From Isoetes taiwanensis (taxonomy: Eukaryota > Streptophyta > Lycopodiopsida > Isoetales > Isoetaceae): a stretch of DNA of 64,000 nucleotides. Shown in pieces: positions 35,558 to 45,778 of this stretch (positions are counted from its first letter, which is position 1; every line of letters starts with the position of its first letter). Where the stretch lies: assembly GCA_021234155.1 (NCBI GenBank), contig JAJEKV010000023.1, positions 4,669,945 through 4,733,944 on the forward strand, read 5' to 3'. A program made the position numbers and the translations under genes. A model generated the notes under the pieces. The model was not told where the DNA came from and did no database searches. It was given only the letters and a program-made list of their open reading frames with translations.

Positions 35558-36000
35558 TTAATTAAATATGACTTCAAAGCAAAGCTGTCTCTGTTGCTTC
35601 GAGGATGACATCAGTAGCACCTTGATTTTGGCCACGTTGACCCGCATTCCAGTTGCTTGGTAGAAAGTACTCAAGGCATTCAGATGTTGCTGCATACTCG
35701 TTACGGATGCGAGGAGGTCCACGTCATTCGCATATATTAGTTGCCAGATATGGCGAGCAAGCCTGGCCTCCCCATCTCCATGCTGTGTAAGCCAATCATG
35801 AATTTGATCAATGTACAATCAAAATAGCATAGGAGATAGTGGACAGACATGCCAGACTCTAATATACTGTATGTTGCCACTCATCCAACGGTGTTATAGA
35901 TGAAGACATAAAACACGTTCAGACATTTCTACAACACTCAACCACTCAATTACATACACAATTTGATCGAAGGCCACTTGTAGATGGGCTTGTAGATGAA
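35558..36000 (-). pseudogene. LINE reverse-transcriptase fragment
   Basis: The minus strand reads CPLSPMLF (from the RQGCPLSP block), LYIDQIHDWL, LIYANDVDLLAS and QATGMRVNVAKIKVLL. LIYANDVDLL is the Y-A-D-D catalytic block with the second-position Asp replaced by Asn, so this RT would be inactive. Stops lie upstream. Same family as the fragments near 31.3 and 56 kb. Confidence 0.7.
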
Positions 36001-36073
36001 CGTAGGGGATCTAAAACCTCATTGTAAGAATATAGTAGGGGTCTAGTTTAATTTAAATATTGAGTCGGCAGAT

Positions 36074-36925
36074 ATGGTGGAGGGTTTGGAGTTAGGCTAT
36101 GCATCAATGTTTCATTCCTATACAAAACCTGCTCCTCAGATGTTTGAAGCTCTTCGTGACAAAAAACCGATCAGAGGTCTTCAAGGAGTTCTCTCATTTC
36201 TATGCTAGCCTCTGAGAAAATAAAGAAGAGGATTTACTTAGGGTTAGGACAAGAGGTTTAACAAGAATAAAACTGTTCTAGAAGAAATAATTCAAAGGCA
36301 GTTTGCTAAAAATTATTACCCTGCTTGGGCTGCTTCTTTTATTCTGGATCCTCTTTATTTGTTAAGGGATAACAGTGGAAGATATTTGCCACCCTACAAG
36401 TGTCTAACAACTGAGCAGGAAAAGGATGTTGACAAGCTTATTATGCATTTAATATCAAGAGATGATGCTCATATTGTACTAATGAAATGGCAATCTGAGG
36501 GACTGGATCCTTTATATACACAGGCTGTGCAGGTGAAAGAGATGAATGGATATACAGGTAGATTGAAACCAATGAATCCACAGAGTAGGAGGCTTGTTTC
36601 GGAGACCTGCTTTAGTGATTTCAAGTATCTTGATAGGCTGGCATCAAGGCTAATATTTCTTCATGCAACTTCTTGCAGCCTAAAATGCAACTGGCCACTA
36701 TGGAGATGGGCTGTTAGACATAGGGTTGTTAGACATGGGCTATTATTCTAGGCTTGCCCTGGAGAAGGTGCACAAAATGATTTACATTGCCTCACACGCA
36801 AAGCTGGAAAGACTGGACTTCATGAATGAGGACGAAAAAGGTGCAGAATTGTTCACAAATGGTGTTGAAGAAGGGATGGTAGATGGTCTTCATGAATGCC
36901 ACTTTGAAAAATCAGAGGCATAACC
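36074..36925 (+). pseudogene. hAT-like transposase C-terminal remnant
   Basis: Successive open stretches read GLELGYASMFHSYTKPAPQM, then YYPAWAASFILDPLYLL, LPPYKCLTTEQEKDVDKLI, LMKWQSEGLDPLYTQAV and LHATSCSLKCNWPLWRW, then LALEKVHKMIYIASHAKLER. I recall this order from hAT-superfamily-like transposases expanded in non-seed plants. Stops and frameshifts at about 36206-36260 and 36700-36750 break it. The ATG-started piece at 36359-36751 is the longest intact part. Confidence 0.5.
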
Positions 36926-37074
36926 GCACAATGTAAGGCTTAATTCTTTGTAATACATATTGCATTAGCTTTTAATCTTTGTATTAGGGTTCTGAGAGAG
37001 AAAGCCATGCCACGCCTGTTGAAGGATCTAAATTGAAATTTGAACCACATGTCTACAGTCTCTTGAATTTCTAT

Positions 37075-37225
37075 GATTTCAACATTAGCCCAGCTTGGCT
37101 TTATAAATGAAATACTTGAAGTGTTCCAAGATATGCAATTAGAAGGAATGGTGCCTGATGACCTTTATTTCTGTTCTTAATGCATGTTCTGACCAAGGCC
37201 TTATAAATGGAGGAAAGCTAATATG
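37075..37225 (+). pseudogene. PPR protein fragment
   Basis: Reads STLAQLGFINEILEVF, QDMQLEGMVPDD and, after a frameshift, TFISVLNACSDQGL. The pattern F-x-x-M-x-x-x-G-x-x-P-D-x-x-T-F-x-S-V-L-x-A-C is the PLS-type pentatricopeptide repeat of organelle RNA-processing proteins. Only about one and a half motifs remain. Confidence 0.65.
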
Positions 37226-37278
37226 TAGCAAAACAAGGGGGGTTCTAGGGGGATTTGATATGGATGCATAAATCACTA

Positions 37279-37367
37279 TCCCTAAGACCATAGACCATAC
37301 CATAAGACCATAGACCATAGACCATACCATAGACCATACCCTAAGACCATAGATTATAAGACCATAG
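37279..37367 (+). repeat. Short tandem repeat, AGACCATAGACCATA type
   Basis: Irregular repetition of accatag and accatacc/accataag units between the PPR fragment and the truncated copia copy. The right end of the repeat is the breakpoint of the copia truncation. Confidence 0.8.
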
Positions 37368-39097
37368 CCATCAAATGTACTCAAGCTCAGATTCTCAAAG
37401 AAGAAGCTGCCAAGTTTTTGCAAAAGGAAGAAGCCACACTTGGAAGAACTGCTCATGGAAAAAGCCTAAGAATACAAGGTACGAGTAATGAACCTTCTGA
37501 TATTCATGATGGTGAAGCATTAATGGCAATGGAAGTTGATGTTCCTAGTTCTTTTCAAGAAGCCTTAAATGCTAAAGATTCAGATAAATGGATGTTGGCC
37601 ATGCAAGAAGAAATGAGTGCATTCAGAAGAACGGAGACATTTGATGTAGTAGATCTACCAAGCAATAAAAATATTGTCGGTAATAAATGGATATATAAGA
37701 TCAAAGTAGCAGCTGATGGTGTTAGTCCAAAATATAAAGCAAGACTTGTGGCGCAGGGATTTTCCCAAAAGAAAGGCTTAGACTATGAAGAGACTTTTTC
37801 TCCCATAGTAAAAATGACAAGCATTCGAATTTTATTGTTTAGCAAATGCAAAGGACTTGGAGATACATCACATGGATGTGAGCACCGCATTTTTGAATGC
37901 AAAAATTGATGAGGAGATTTACATGAAACAAGCTCCGGGCTTTGAGCATGGAGAAAATAAAGTTTGGAAGCTAAAAGGGGCAGTTTATGGCTTGAAGCAA
38001 TCTCCAAGGCAGTGGTATCTTTGCATAGATTCATTCTTAAAGGAGCAGGGTTTTATAAAACCATAGAATGACGGAAACTTGTACATGATGAAACATGAAA
38101 ACAATTACTGCATAATTGCTCTTTACGTAGATGATTGTATTATGGTTTCCACAAATGTGGACATCTTAGATCACTGCAAACAAATCTTAAAGAAGAGGTT
38201 CAAAATGACAGATCTCGGGCAGCTAAAGAAATTCTTAGGAGTTGAAGTTAAAAGAAACAGGAAGGACGGTAAGCTTGCTCTTACTCAAAGGAAGTAGCAA
38301 TATTACAAAGATTCAATATGATATCTTGTAATCATGTTAAAACTCCAATGCTTACTGGTCAGAAATTATCATGTGCAGACTCACCACAATCTGAAACAGA
38401 GATTAGAGAGATGGAAAAGATACCATATAAAGAGTTGGTTGGCTGCCTATATTATCTGGCTAATTGTAGCAGGCCAGACATAAGCTTTGCAGTAAATATC
38501 CTCAGTAGGTACAATAGTTGTCCAGGCAAAATGCATTGGATAGCAGCAAAAAGAGTTGTAAGATACTTGAAAGGCACCATGAACACAGGAATAATGTACT
38601 CTTCAAGTAATCTACAGCTACAAACATATTGTGACTCAGACTGGGCAAGAGATCTTGATCAAAGGAAATCAACATCTGGATTTGTACTTTTACTGAGAGG
38701 AGCTCCTATCTCCTAAAAATGTAAAAAACAAACATCCGTGGCATTGTCTACTGCTGAGGCTGAATATGCAGCCACTGCGTTAGCTGCAAAAGAAGTAATC
38801 TGGTGTACAAGGTTGCTGGAAGAGCTAGAGATACATCAGATAAAAACTCCAACAATATTTTCTGATAATGCAAGCTGTATTGCTATGTGCAAAAATCCTG
38901 TCATGCATGAAAGATGTAAACACATCGAAATTCAAATGCATTTCATCAGAGATGCTGTAGAGAGAAAACAGTTACAGGTCAGCTATGTAAATACTGATGT
39001 TCAGCTTGCAGATATTTTAACCAAAGCTCTATCAGAATACAGGTTTAACAGGTTAAAGAAGTTATTAAATTGCACTGAATATATCCTGAAAGGGGAA
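37366..39097 (+). pseudogene. 5'-truncated Ty1/copia copy (RT-RNase H part)
   Basis: Starts abruptly at agccatcaaatg, matching about 42102 in the full copy to the right, and runs through RT to RNase H. RT blocks seen: NKWIYKIKV, VAQGFSQKKGLDYEETFSP, YGLKQSPRQWY and LYVDDCIM (catalytic Y-V-D-D). RNase H blocks: STAEAEYAATALAAKE, FSDNASCIAMCKNP and QLADILTKAL. Frameshifts near 37840 and 38295, a stop near 38067 and TAA for Trp near 38716 inactivate it. It ends with TGA, which overlaps the start of the LTR at 39098. Confidence 0.85.
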
Positions 39098-39472
39098 TGA
39101 TGAGATTCATGATATATTTATGCTTAAACCAGCCTTGGTACCATGGTCAGCAGGATTTACATCATGTAAATATGTAACAGTGACCCATTAAGTATTTTAG
39201 GGTCTACAAGTAGATGATTGACAGATAATGAAGCTAAACTTAGAAACCTATGGTATGAAACTATGATTGTATAACGGTGCCCGTCTTGGGTTGACGGCAA
39301 GGGGAATACATGTTTCGGCTAGTTTCGTGATCGCCTAAGTTTGTTCAACTCATGCCCATATGAATAGTGCTTCGTGACTGAATAGTGATTCGTGACTTGA
39401 ACCATTGAAAGAAGAAGATTAAAAGGAAACGAATTGAAAGATATTTTCATAGGTCCATAAAACTTCACAACA
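39098..39472 (+). repeat. Copia LTR, shared by both copies
   Basis: Starts TGATGAGATTC and ends CACAACA. It follows the RNase H stop of the truncated copy and precedes the PBS of the full copy. Confidence 0.9.
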
Positions 39473-39473
39473 G

Positions 39474-39485
39474 TGGTATCAGAGC
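39474..39485 (+). other. Copia primer-binding site
   Basis: TGGTATCAGAGC, complementary to the 3' end of initiator tRNA-Met, one base after the LTR. Confidence 0.9.
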
Positions 39486-39499
39486 CTCAATCAATCAAG

Positions 39500-40603
39500 A
39501 TGGCATCAAGAATGGGAGCTAGCCTATTGGCAAACATTGAAGTATTTTCTGGAGGCCCTGGTTTCCAAGTGTGGAAAGAGAAAATTAAACACGTTTTGGA
39601 AACAGAAGGTTTGTGGTACTTAGTTACAGATGGTCCAATCTTAACAGGCAATACTATTGCAACCACTGCAAGTTCTACATCTGGAGGGAATGATTCAGAA
39701 ACCACAACTGCTGCTGCAGCTGCAAGTTCAGGTCCTCAAGTTGATGAAGCTGTCAAAGTTCAGCAAGCAAAAGGTATTATCACTGCAAAAGTAGGCTCTT
39801 CTATTTTGCTCAGGTTGAGAAATAAGAGTCCAAAGGAAATGTGGACCTATTTGCTGAATCACTTTGAATCTAAAACATCGTCACAAATTGATGTATTAGA
39901 AAAGGAATTGAGACAGCTAAAAATACATGATAAAGAAAAAATTCCTGAGTTCTTCCAGCAATTTGATAATATTATTGCTGATCTAGAAGGCACTGGAAAC
40001 ATCATTACTGATCAATTTCAAGTGCTAGCTATAGCTAGAGCAGTAGAGGAACATGGAATGTTAGGAACTATGATCAGAAACATAGCTAAAAACAGAGATG
40101 AGGCTGAAGAGAAAATAAGAACTGAGTTCGAACAGAAGGATTTAGCTCTTAAAGAAGAAGATGAAAAGTCTGAGGTTTTGTACACTGGAAAGGTTAAAAG
40201 AGGTGGAGGCAGTACTAGAGGTGAAGGCAGTTCCAGGGGCATTGGTGATCCATCATCTGGAATAGGACCATGCTTTAATTGCAACATGTATGGTCACCTA
40301 AAGGTAAATTGCCCAAAGGTGAAAGAAATTGAGTGCTATAATTGTGGAGGCAGAGGTCATTATGCTACGAGGTGTTCAAGTCCTAAGCAGGATGTTAGGG
40401 CAAGAGGAAGAGGTGCTGGTCAACGGGGTGCACGTGCAGCAAGAGGAAGAGGAGCTGGAAGAACTCCAGCAGTGAATGTAGCAGAAGAACTTAGTGAAGA
40501 GCTTGATGAGCAAGTAGAGGTAATACATTCTAACACTTTGTCTGTTGAGAATGCTTATAATGGCTATAAAGAAATTGATGATAAATTTCTTTATTCTAGA
40601 TAG
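39500..40603 (+). CDS. Copia gag (RNA-binding capsid part)
   Basis: ATG at 39500 (MASRMGAS). About 367 codons to a TAG at 40601-40603. FQVWKEKIKHVLETEGLW and then MWTYLLNHFESKTSSQ, EKELRQLKI and FDNIIADLEGTG are the copia gag core. Two CCHC knuckles follow: CFNCNMYGHLKVNC and CYNCGGRGHYATRC. An Arg/Gly/Ala-rich tail comes next. In intact copia elements gag continues in frame into protease. Here the frame must shift by one base near 40590 to reach ILDSGAE. Gag itself is open, so it may still be translated. Confidence 0.8.
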   Translation: MASRMGASLLANIEVFSGGPGFQVWKEKIKHVLETEGLWYLVTDGPILTGNTIATTASSTSGGNDSETTTAAAAASSGPQVDEAVKVQQAKGIITAKVGSSILLRLRNKSPKEMWTYLLNHFESKTSSQIDVLEKELRQLKIHDKEKIPEFFQQFDNIIADLEGTGNIITDQFQVLAIARAVEEHGMLGTMIRNIAKNRDEAEEKIRTEFEQKDLALKEEDEKSEVLYTGKVKRGGGSTRGEGSSRGIGDPSSGIGPCFNCNMYGHLKVNCPKVKEIECYNCGGRGHYATRCSSPKQDVRARGRGAGQRGARAARGRGAGRTPAVNVAEELSEELDEQVEVIHSNTLSVENAYNGYKEIDDKFLYSR

Positions 40604-40871
40604 TGGAGCTGAAAGATGTGTAACATCTTTAGCCAAAATACTTAAAGAATCGAAAGAGAAGACTGGACATATTCAGCTTGGTGATGGGGGTCTTCAGAAA
40701 ATTGAGAAAGCGGGTATCTTGGAGCTGTTTGATCTTAATGGTAGAAAAGTAGATTTGAAACATGTATTATGTGTTCCTAGCCTAGTCAGAAACTTGATAT
40801 CTATAGCACAACTCGTTGATCTCGGTTATAAAGTTGTCTTTGAGAAACTTGATTGTAAAGTTTTTTTTTAA
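40560..40871 (+). pseudogene. Copia protease
   Basis: FFILDSGAERCVTS carries the D-S-G active site of a copia aspartic protease, followed by VLCVPSLVRNLISIAQLVDLG, the conserved C-terminal block. It sits in the +1 frame relative to gag and ends at a run of T (from about 40861), where another frameshift separates it from integrase. Confidence 0.8.
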
Positions 40872-41610
40872 TAATGAAATCAGGTTTATTGGGAAAAGAA
40901 TTGGGAATTTGCTTGGCATTAATGTGAATCATATTCCGGCCATGAATGTTGCTACATATGTGTCTATGAGAGTGTGGCATGAGAGATTATGTCATACAAG
41001 TTTTAAAAATGTTGAAACAATGGTTAAGAATAAGTGGATAAGTGCTGACATGACAGAAAACAGTCCAAATTCAGTCTCATGTCTTGGATGCATGCTTGGA
41101 AAGCATACCAGACTTCCATTCTTGAAGTCTCGTAAAAGGGCTACAGAACAGTTAGAGTTGGTACATACTGATATATGTGGACCAATAAATGTTACTAGTT
41201 TGACAGGAAAAGGATACTTTGTTACATTCATCGATGACTTCAGTAGAAGAACAAAGACATATTTTCTGAGAACTAAAGACAAAGCATTTGAAGCCTTCAG
41301 GGAGTTTGTGGCAGAGGTTGAGAATGAGACGGGCAAGAGGCTCAAATGTATACGTTCAGACAGAGGAGGGGAATATCTTTCTGGAAGATTTAAAGCCTTC
41401 TGTATAGAAAGGGGAATTAGGAGACAATTAACTGTCAGTCATACACCGTAGCAGAACGGTGTTGCAGAGAGGAAAAATAGAACAATTTTAAATGCAGTGA
41501 GAGCGATGCTTAAGCACACTGGCTTACCTAATTATTTATGGGAGGAGGCTGCCAAGACCGCCATCCTTGTGCAAAATCAATTACCATCGGTTAGTACAAA
41601 TGGGAAGCAC
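40866..41610 (+). pseudogene. Copia integrase
   Basis: WHERLCH and CLGCMLGKHTRLPF form the H-H-C-C zinc-binding pre-integrase. VHTDICGP, IRSDRGGEY and, after a TAG, NGVAERKNRT supply the D, D and E of the catalytic core. The TAG at 41449-41451 replaces the Gln of the usual QQNG block (CAG to TAG). A further frameshift near 41600 leads into the C-terminal region at 41613-42014, with WSGKKPNFDKLRVYGCLAYAH and YRLYDPQKRR. Confidence 0.8.
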
Positions 41611-41612
41611 CT

Positions 41613-42301
41613 TTGACACTATGGTCTGGTAAGAAACCAAATTTTGACAAACTAAGAGTGTATGGGTGCTTAGCATATGCTCACATTCCAGCAGAATTAA
41701 GAAAGAAGCTTGATAACAGAGCGTGGATTACCTATCTAGTAGGTTATGATGAGTTTTCAAAGGCCTATAGATTATATGATCCGCAGAAAAGAAGAGTTAT
41801 TGTAAATAGAGACGTCGTGTTCGATGAAAATGTATTGTATAAAGTCAAACCTTACATTGTTTCTGCAGACAAGAGCACTGAGAAAGAGGTAAAGGAGTTA
41901 ACAACTGATAATGAAAGTATTGTTTCAGAAAATAAGGGACAGAGAGAAACAATTCAAAATCAAGTAGTGCAAAATATTATAGATGAAGTTAAGATGCTGG
42001 TTTTCAGCCTATGACAGAAAGTAGCTCATCCCATCAATTACCAAATGTAGAGAATATGACAGCTGCAGAACATGTACAAGAAAGTCTGAAACCAACAAGA
42101 GCCATCAAACGTACTCAAGCTCAGATTCTCAAAGAAGAAGCTGCCAAGTTTTTGCAAAAGGAAGAAGCCACACTTGGAAGAACTGCTCATGGAAAAAGCC
42201 TAAGAATACAAGGTACGAGTAATGAACCTTCTGATATTCATGATGGTGAAGCATTAATGGCAATGGAAGTTGATGTTCCTAGTTCTTTTCAAGAGCCTTA
42301 A
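41613..42301 (+). pseudogene. Copia integrase C-terminus and linker to RT
   Basis: Two overlapping ORFs (41613-42014 and 42011-42301). The first has the copia C-terminal GKKPxxxxLRVYGCLAY block and DVVFDENVLY. The second is the variable linker and ends before the RT (missing bases relative to copy 1, where QEALNAKDSDKWM is open). Confidence 0.7.
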
Positions 42302-42990
42302 ATGCTAAAGATTCAGATAAATGGATGTTGGCCATGCAAGAAGAAATGAGTGCATTCAGAAGAACGGAGACATTTGATGTAGTAGATCTACCAAGCAATA
42401 AAAATATTGTCGGTAATAAATGGATATATAAGATCAAAGTAGCAGTTGATGGTGTTAGTCCAAAATATAAAGCAAGACTTGTGGCGTAGGGATTTTCCCA
42501 AAAGAAAGGTTTAGACTATGAAGAGACTTTTTCTCCCATAGTAAAAATGACAAGCATTCGAATTTTATTGGCTTTAGCAAATGCAAAGGATTTGGAGATA
42601 CATCACATGGATGTGAGCACCGCATTTTTGAATGAAAAAATTGATGAGGAGACTTACATGAAACAAGCTCCGGGCTTTGAGCATGGAGAAAATAAAGTTT
42701 GGAAGCTAAAAGGGGCAGTTTATGGCTTGAAGCAATCTCCAAGGCAGTGGTATCTTTGCATGGATTCATTCTTAAAGGAGCAGGGTTTTATAAAACTTAA
42801 GAATGACGGAAATCTTTACGTAGATGATTGTATTATGGTTTCCACAAATGTGGACATCTTAGATCACTGCAAACAAATCTTAAAGAAGAGGTTCAAAATG
42901 ACAGATCTCGGGCAGCTAAAGAAATTCTTAGGAGTTGAAGTTAAAAGAAACAGGAAGGACGGTAAGCTTGCTCTTACTCAAAGGAAGTAG
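42302..42990 (+). pseudogene. Copia reverse transcriptase, with deletion
   Basis: Contains NKWIYKIKVA, then TAG in VA-stop-GFSQ (42487-42489; CAG in copy 1), DYEETFSPIVKM, HHMDVSTAFLN, YGLKQSPRQWY and YVDDCIMVSTNVD (catalytic Y-V-D-D). Relative to copy 1 it lacks 42 bp (14 codons) just before YVDD, apparently by recombination between short ctt-tac repeats. It stops at a frameshift after ALTQRK. Confidence 0.8.
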
Positions 42991-43795
42991 CAATATTACA
43001 AAGATTCAATATGATATCTTGTAATCATGTTAAAACTCCAATGCTTACTGGTCAGAAATTATCATGTGCAGACTCACCACAATCTGAAACAGAGATTAGA
43101 GAGATGGAAAAGATACCATATAAAGAGTTGGTTGGTTGCCTATATTATCCGGGCTAATTGTAGCAGGCCGACATAAGCTTTGCAAAGAAATATCCTCAAG
43201 AGGGTACAATAGTTGTCCGTGCAAAATGCATTGATAGCAAAGCAAAAAGAGTTGTAAGATACTTGAAAGGCACCATGAACACGGGAATAATGTACTCTTC
43301 AAGTAATCTACAGCTACAAACATATTGTGACTCGTGATCGGGTGAGATCTTGATCAAAGGAAATCAACATCTGGATTTGTACTTTTACTGAGAGGAGCTC
43401 CTATCTCCTGGAAATGTAAAAAACAAACATCCGTGGCATTGTCTACTGCTGAGGCTGAATATGCAGCCACTGCGTTAGCTGCAAAAGAAGTAATCTGGTG
43501 TACAAGGTTGCTGGAAGAGCTAGAGATACATCCGATAAAAACTCCAACAATATTTTCTGATAATGCAAGCTGTATTGCTATGTGCAAAAATCCTGTCATG
43601 CATGAAAGATGTAAACACATCGAAATTCAAATGCATTTCATCAGAGATGCTGTAGAGAGAAAACAGTTACAGGTCAGCTATGTAAATACTGATGTTCAGC
43701 TTGCAGATATTTTAACCAAAGCTCTATCAGAATACAGGTTTAACAGGTTAAAGAAGTTATTAAATTGCACTGAATATATCCTGAAAGGGGAATGA
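42991..43795 (+). pseudogene. Copia RT end and RNase H
   Basis: The segment 43000-43380 is frame-broken compared with copy 1 (38310-38700) by clustered small changes. From 43433 the RNase H is open: ALSTAEAEYAATALAAKE, FSDNASCIAMCKNP, HIEIQMHFIRD and VQLADILTKALSEYRF. The stop TGA (43793-43795) is the first triplet of the 3' LTR. Confidence 0.8.
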
Positions 43796-44167
43796 TGAGA
43801 TTCATGATATATTTGTGCTTAAACCAGCCTTGGTACCATGATCAGCAGGATTTACATCATGTAAATATGTAACAGTGACCCATTAAGTATTTTAGGGTCT
43901 ACAAGTAGATGATTGACAGATAATGAAGCTAAACTTAGAAACCTATGGTATGAAACTATGATTGTATAACGGTGCCCGTCTTGGGTTGACGGCAAGGGGA
44001 ATACATGTTTCGGCTAGTTTCGTGATCGCCTAAGTTTGTTCAACTCATGCCCATATGAATAGTGCTTCGTGACTGAATAGTGATTCGTGATTTGAACCAT
44101 TGAAAGAAGAAGATTAAAAGGAAACGAATTGAAAGATATTTTCATAGGTCCATAAAACTTCACAACA
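43793..44167 (+). repeat. Copia 3' LTR
   Basis: 375 bp, TGATGAG...CACAACA, nearly identical to 39098-39472 (three transitions noticed). Confidence 0.9.
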
Positions 44168-44169
44168 TT

Positions 44170-44960
44170 ATCAGTGGTTGACATGATCAGGGACTCTTCC
44201 GTAGGGTTGGTATCTTTTCTTTAGTCAAATAATTTTCTGTGTTTCCATTTGCATTTGCAGGGAAGATTTGGCCATGCCCATATCATTTTGCTGGTGATGT
44301 TAGTTAATCAGGAATTATTAGAGCAGGAGGTATACATAGGTAAGGACTTTTTTTTTTTATCTAGACATTATATGCCATCTCACGTATTTGCATTTTTTTT
44401 AATCTAAACATATTTACATGTTTGTATTTTAGCTGATACTTTGCCTGTAAGTACACTTCTTCTGGTTGCAAAGTACAATATATTTTTAGGTAGGGATAGG
44501 CTACAAAGAGCACTCATCTCAAGTTTCATGTTTCCAGTATGCCCTATATAGCCTAATCTCAAATGTTGTAAAGTTGTCTGTTGAGCTTAGGATTCTCGCA
44601 ATCTAATCGATTTAGCTCCTAAATATTGGGAGATCTATGTGTTCTGCAAAAATATACTATTGTCTAAAATAATGGTCTTTTTGAAACACGGGAAAGTTGA
44701 GAAATGGAGTAAGTTCTTTGGCTAGCTCTATTACATTAGTGGTTGACATGATCATGATCAGGGGCTCTTTCGTATGGGTAGTATGCTTCCGTTACCAAGT
44801 CCTTGGTTTCAGTTTTAAAGATTTTTGCAGGGAAGATTTGGCCATGCGCATATCATTTTGTAAGTGATGTTGGTTTTGCAGGAATTATTAGAGCAGGAGG
44901 TATACATAGGTAAGGACTCCTCTTTATCTAAACATTATATGCCATCTCATGTATTTGCAT
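44170..44960 (+). repeat. Duplicated exon-like segments, about 570 bp apart
   Basis: About 240 bp at 44170-44410 recurs at 44742-44960 (agtggttgacatgatca... through ...atttgcatg). Each copy has a tttgcag acceptor-like site, then ggaagatttggccatg, gaattattagagcagg and aggtatacatag, and a gtaagga donor-like site. In copy 1 the segment is open as one exon of about 85 nt (GRFGHAHIILLVMLVNQELL and following); in copy 2 a TAA interrupts it. This suggests fragments of a captured or duplicated host gene. I do not recognise the protein. Confidence 0.5.
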
Positions 44961-45409
44961 GTAGGAGATACTTGCATGTTTTTTTTTATGCTAATGAAGG
45001 AATGAGAATTGAGTGTTTGCTTAGTTTCACAGATGAATTTGTTGTTTTTCATTCTATAAATATACGAAGTTGCAAGAGAAAGGTATACTCATAGATTATG
45101 TCCTTAGTTTCTACGAGTTTTTGCTAGATATGGTGTCATTACTTATAGAATGAGAATTGTAGTAATTACATGCTAATACTAATACTATACATTTTGTGTA
45201 GAGATGATTCATAGTCCACATATCCTTTTTGAATAGTGTAAATTTTGATTTTGCACCTCATTATACAAACGCACAGCGAATTCATGCACGGATATTGCCT
45301 CATTCGTCAAGGTGCAGCATTGCAGAGCGCTATGTAGAAACTAAAGTCCATCAGAGCACAGAAATTGAACGATTAGAAATTGAACGATTAGAATTGTCAT
45401 TATTGTGAG
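44961..45409. other. Intergenic, no gene seen
   Basis: AT-rich with short ORFs only. Confidence 0.4.
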
Positions 45410-45778
45410 CTATGTTCGTTGCAATGGAGCTGGAGCTAAAGTTTCTTTTGAATGATTCTTAGCATTCATTCTCTTTCCAAATCTTTCAAGAGTTCTCTGC
45501 AATCTTTCAATTATCATCTCTTGGCAATGCAGTGCATGAGATAATACTTCTCTTTCATCAGTTCTCTCCAATCTTCCAATTGTCCTCCCCAATCTTTCAA
45601 TGATCATCGTTTCGCAATGCAGTACATGAAATAATGCCTCTCTTTCATCAGTTCTCTCCAATCTTCCAATTGTCCTCTCCAATCTTTCAATGATCATCGT
45701 TTCGCAATGCAGTACATGAAATAATGCCTCTCTTTCATCAGTTCTCTCCAAATAGTTACGTGGGATGGTCAAGAACAT
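45410..45778 (-). repeat. 90-bp repeats x3, open as 30-residue repeats
   Basis: The minus strand reads three successive 30-residue units built on LERTDEREALFHVLHC and ETMIIERLERTIGR, with conservative variation in the third. The DNA unit is 90 bp, so the frame is kept across units. The peptide would be helical and charged. A 122-codon ORF spans all of them, with no wider gene structure visible. It may be an exon remnant or a minisatellite that happens to be open. Confidence 0.5.

Larger units (their letters stand above)
39098..44167 (+). mobile_element. Ty1/copia element, full length, inactive
   Basis: LTR 39098-39472, PBS 39474-39485, gag from 39500, protease, integrase, RT, RNase H, PPT (gaaagggg, about 43783-43790) and LTR 43793-44167. 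The domain order (integrase before RT) defines Ty1/copia. The two LTRs are both 375 bp and differ at only about three positions by my reading, so insertion or duplication was fairly recent. The pol frame is broken at several places (about 40603, 40868, 41451, 41600, 42010, 42300, 42487, 42990). Its left LTR doubles as the 3' LTR of the truncated copy at 37366-39097. Confidence 0.9.

Noticed and set aside
40590-40603. Programmed frameshift between copia gag and protease (AAATTTC heptamer)
   Set aside because: The heptamer is not in the X-XXY-YYZ register of the gag frame, and the shift needed is +1. Other frameshifts nearby are plainly mutational.
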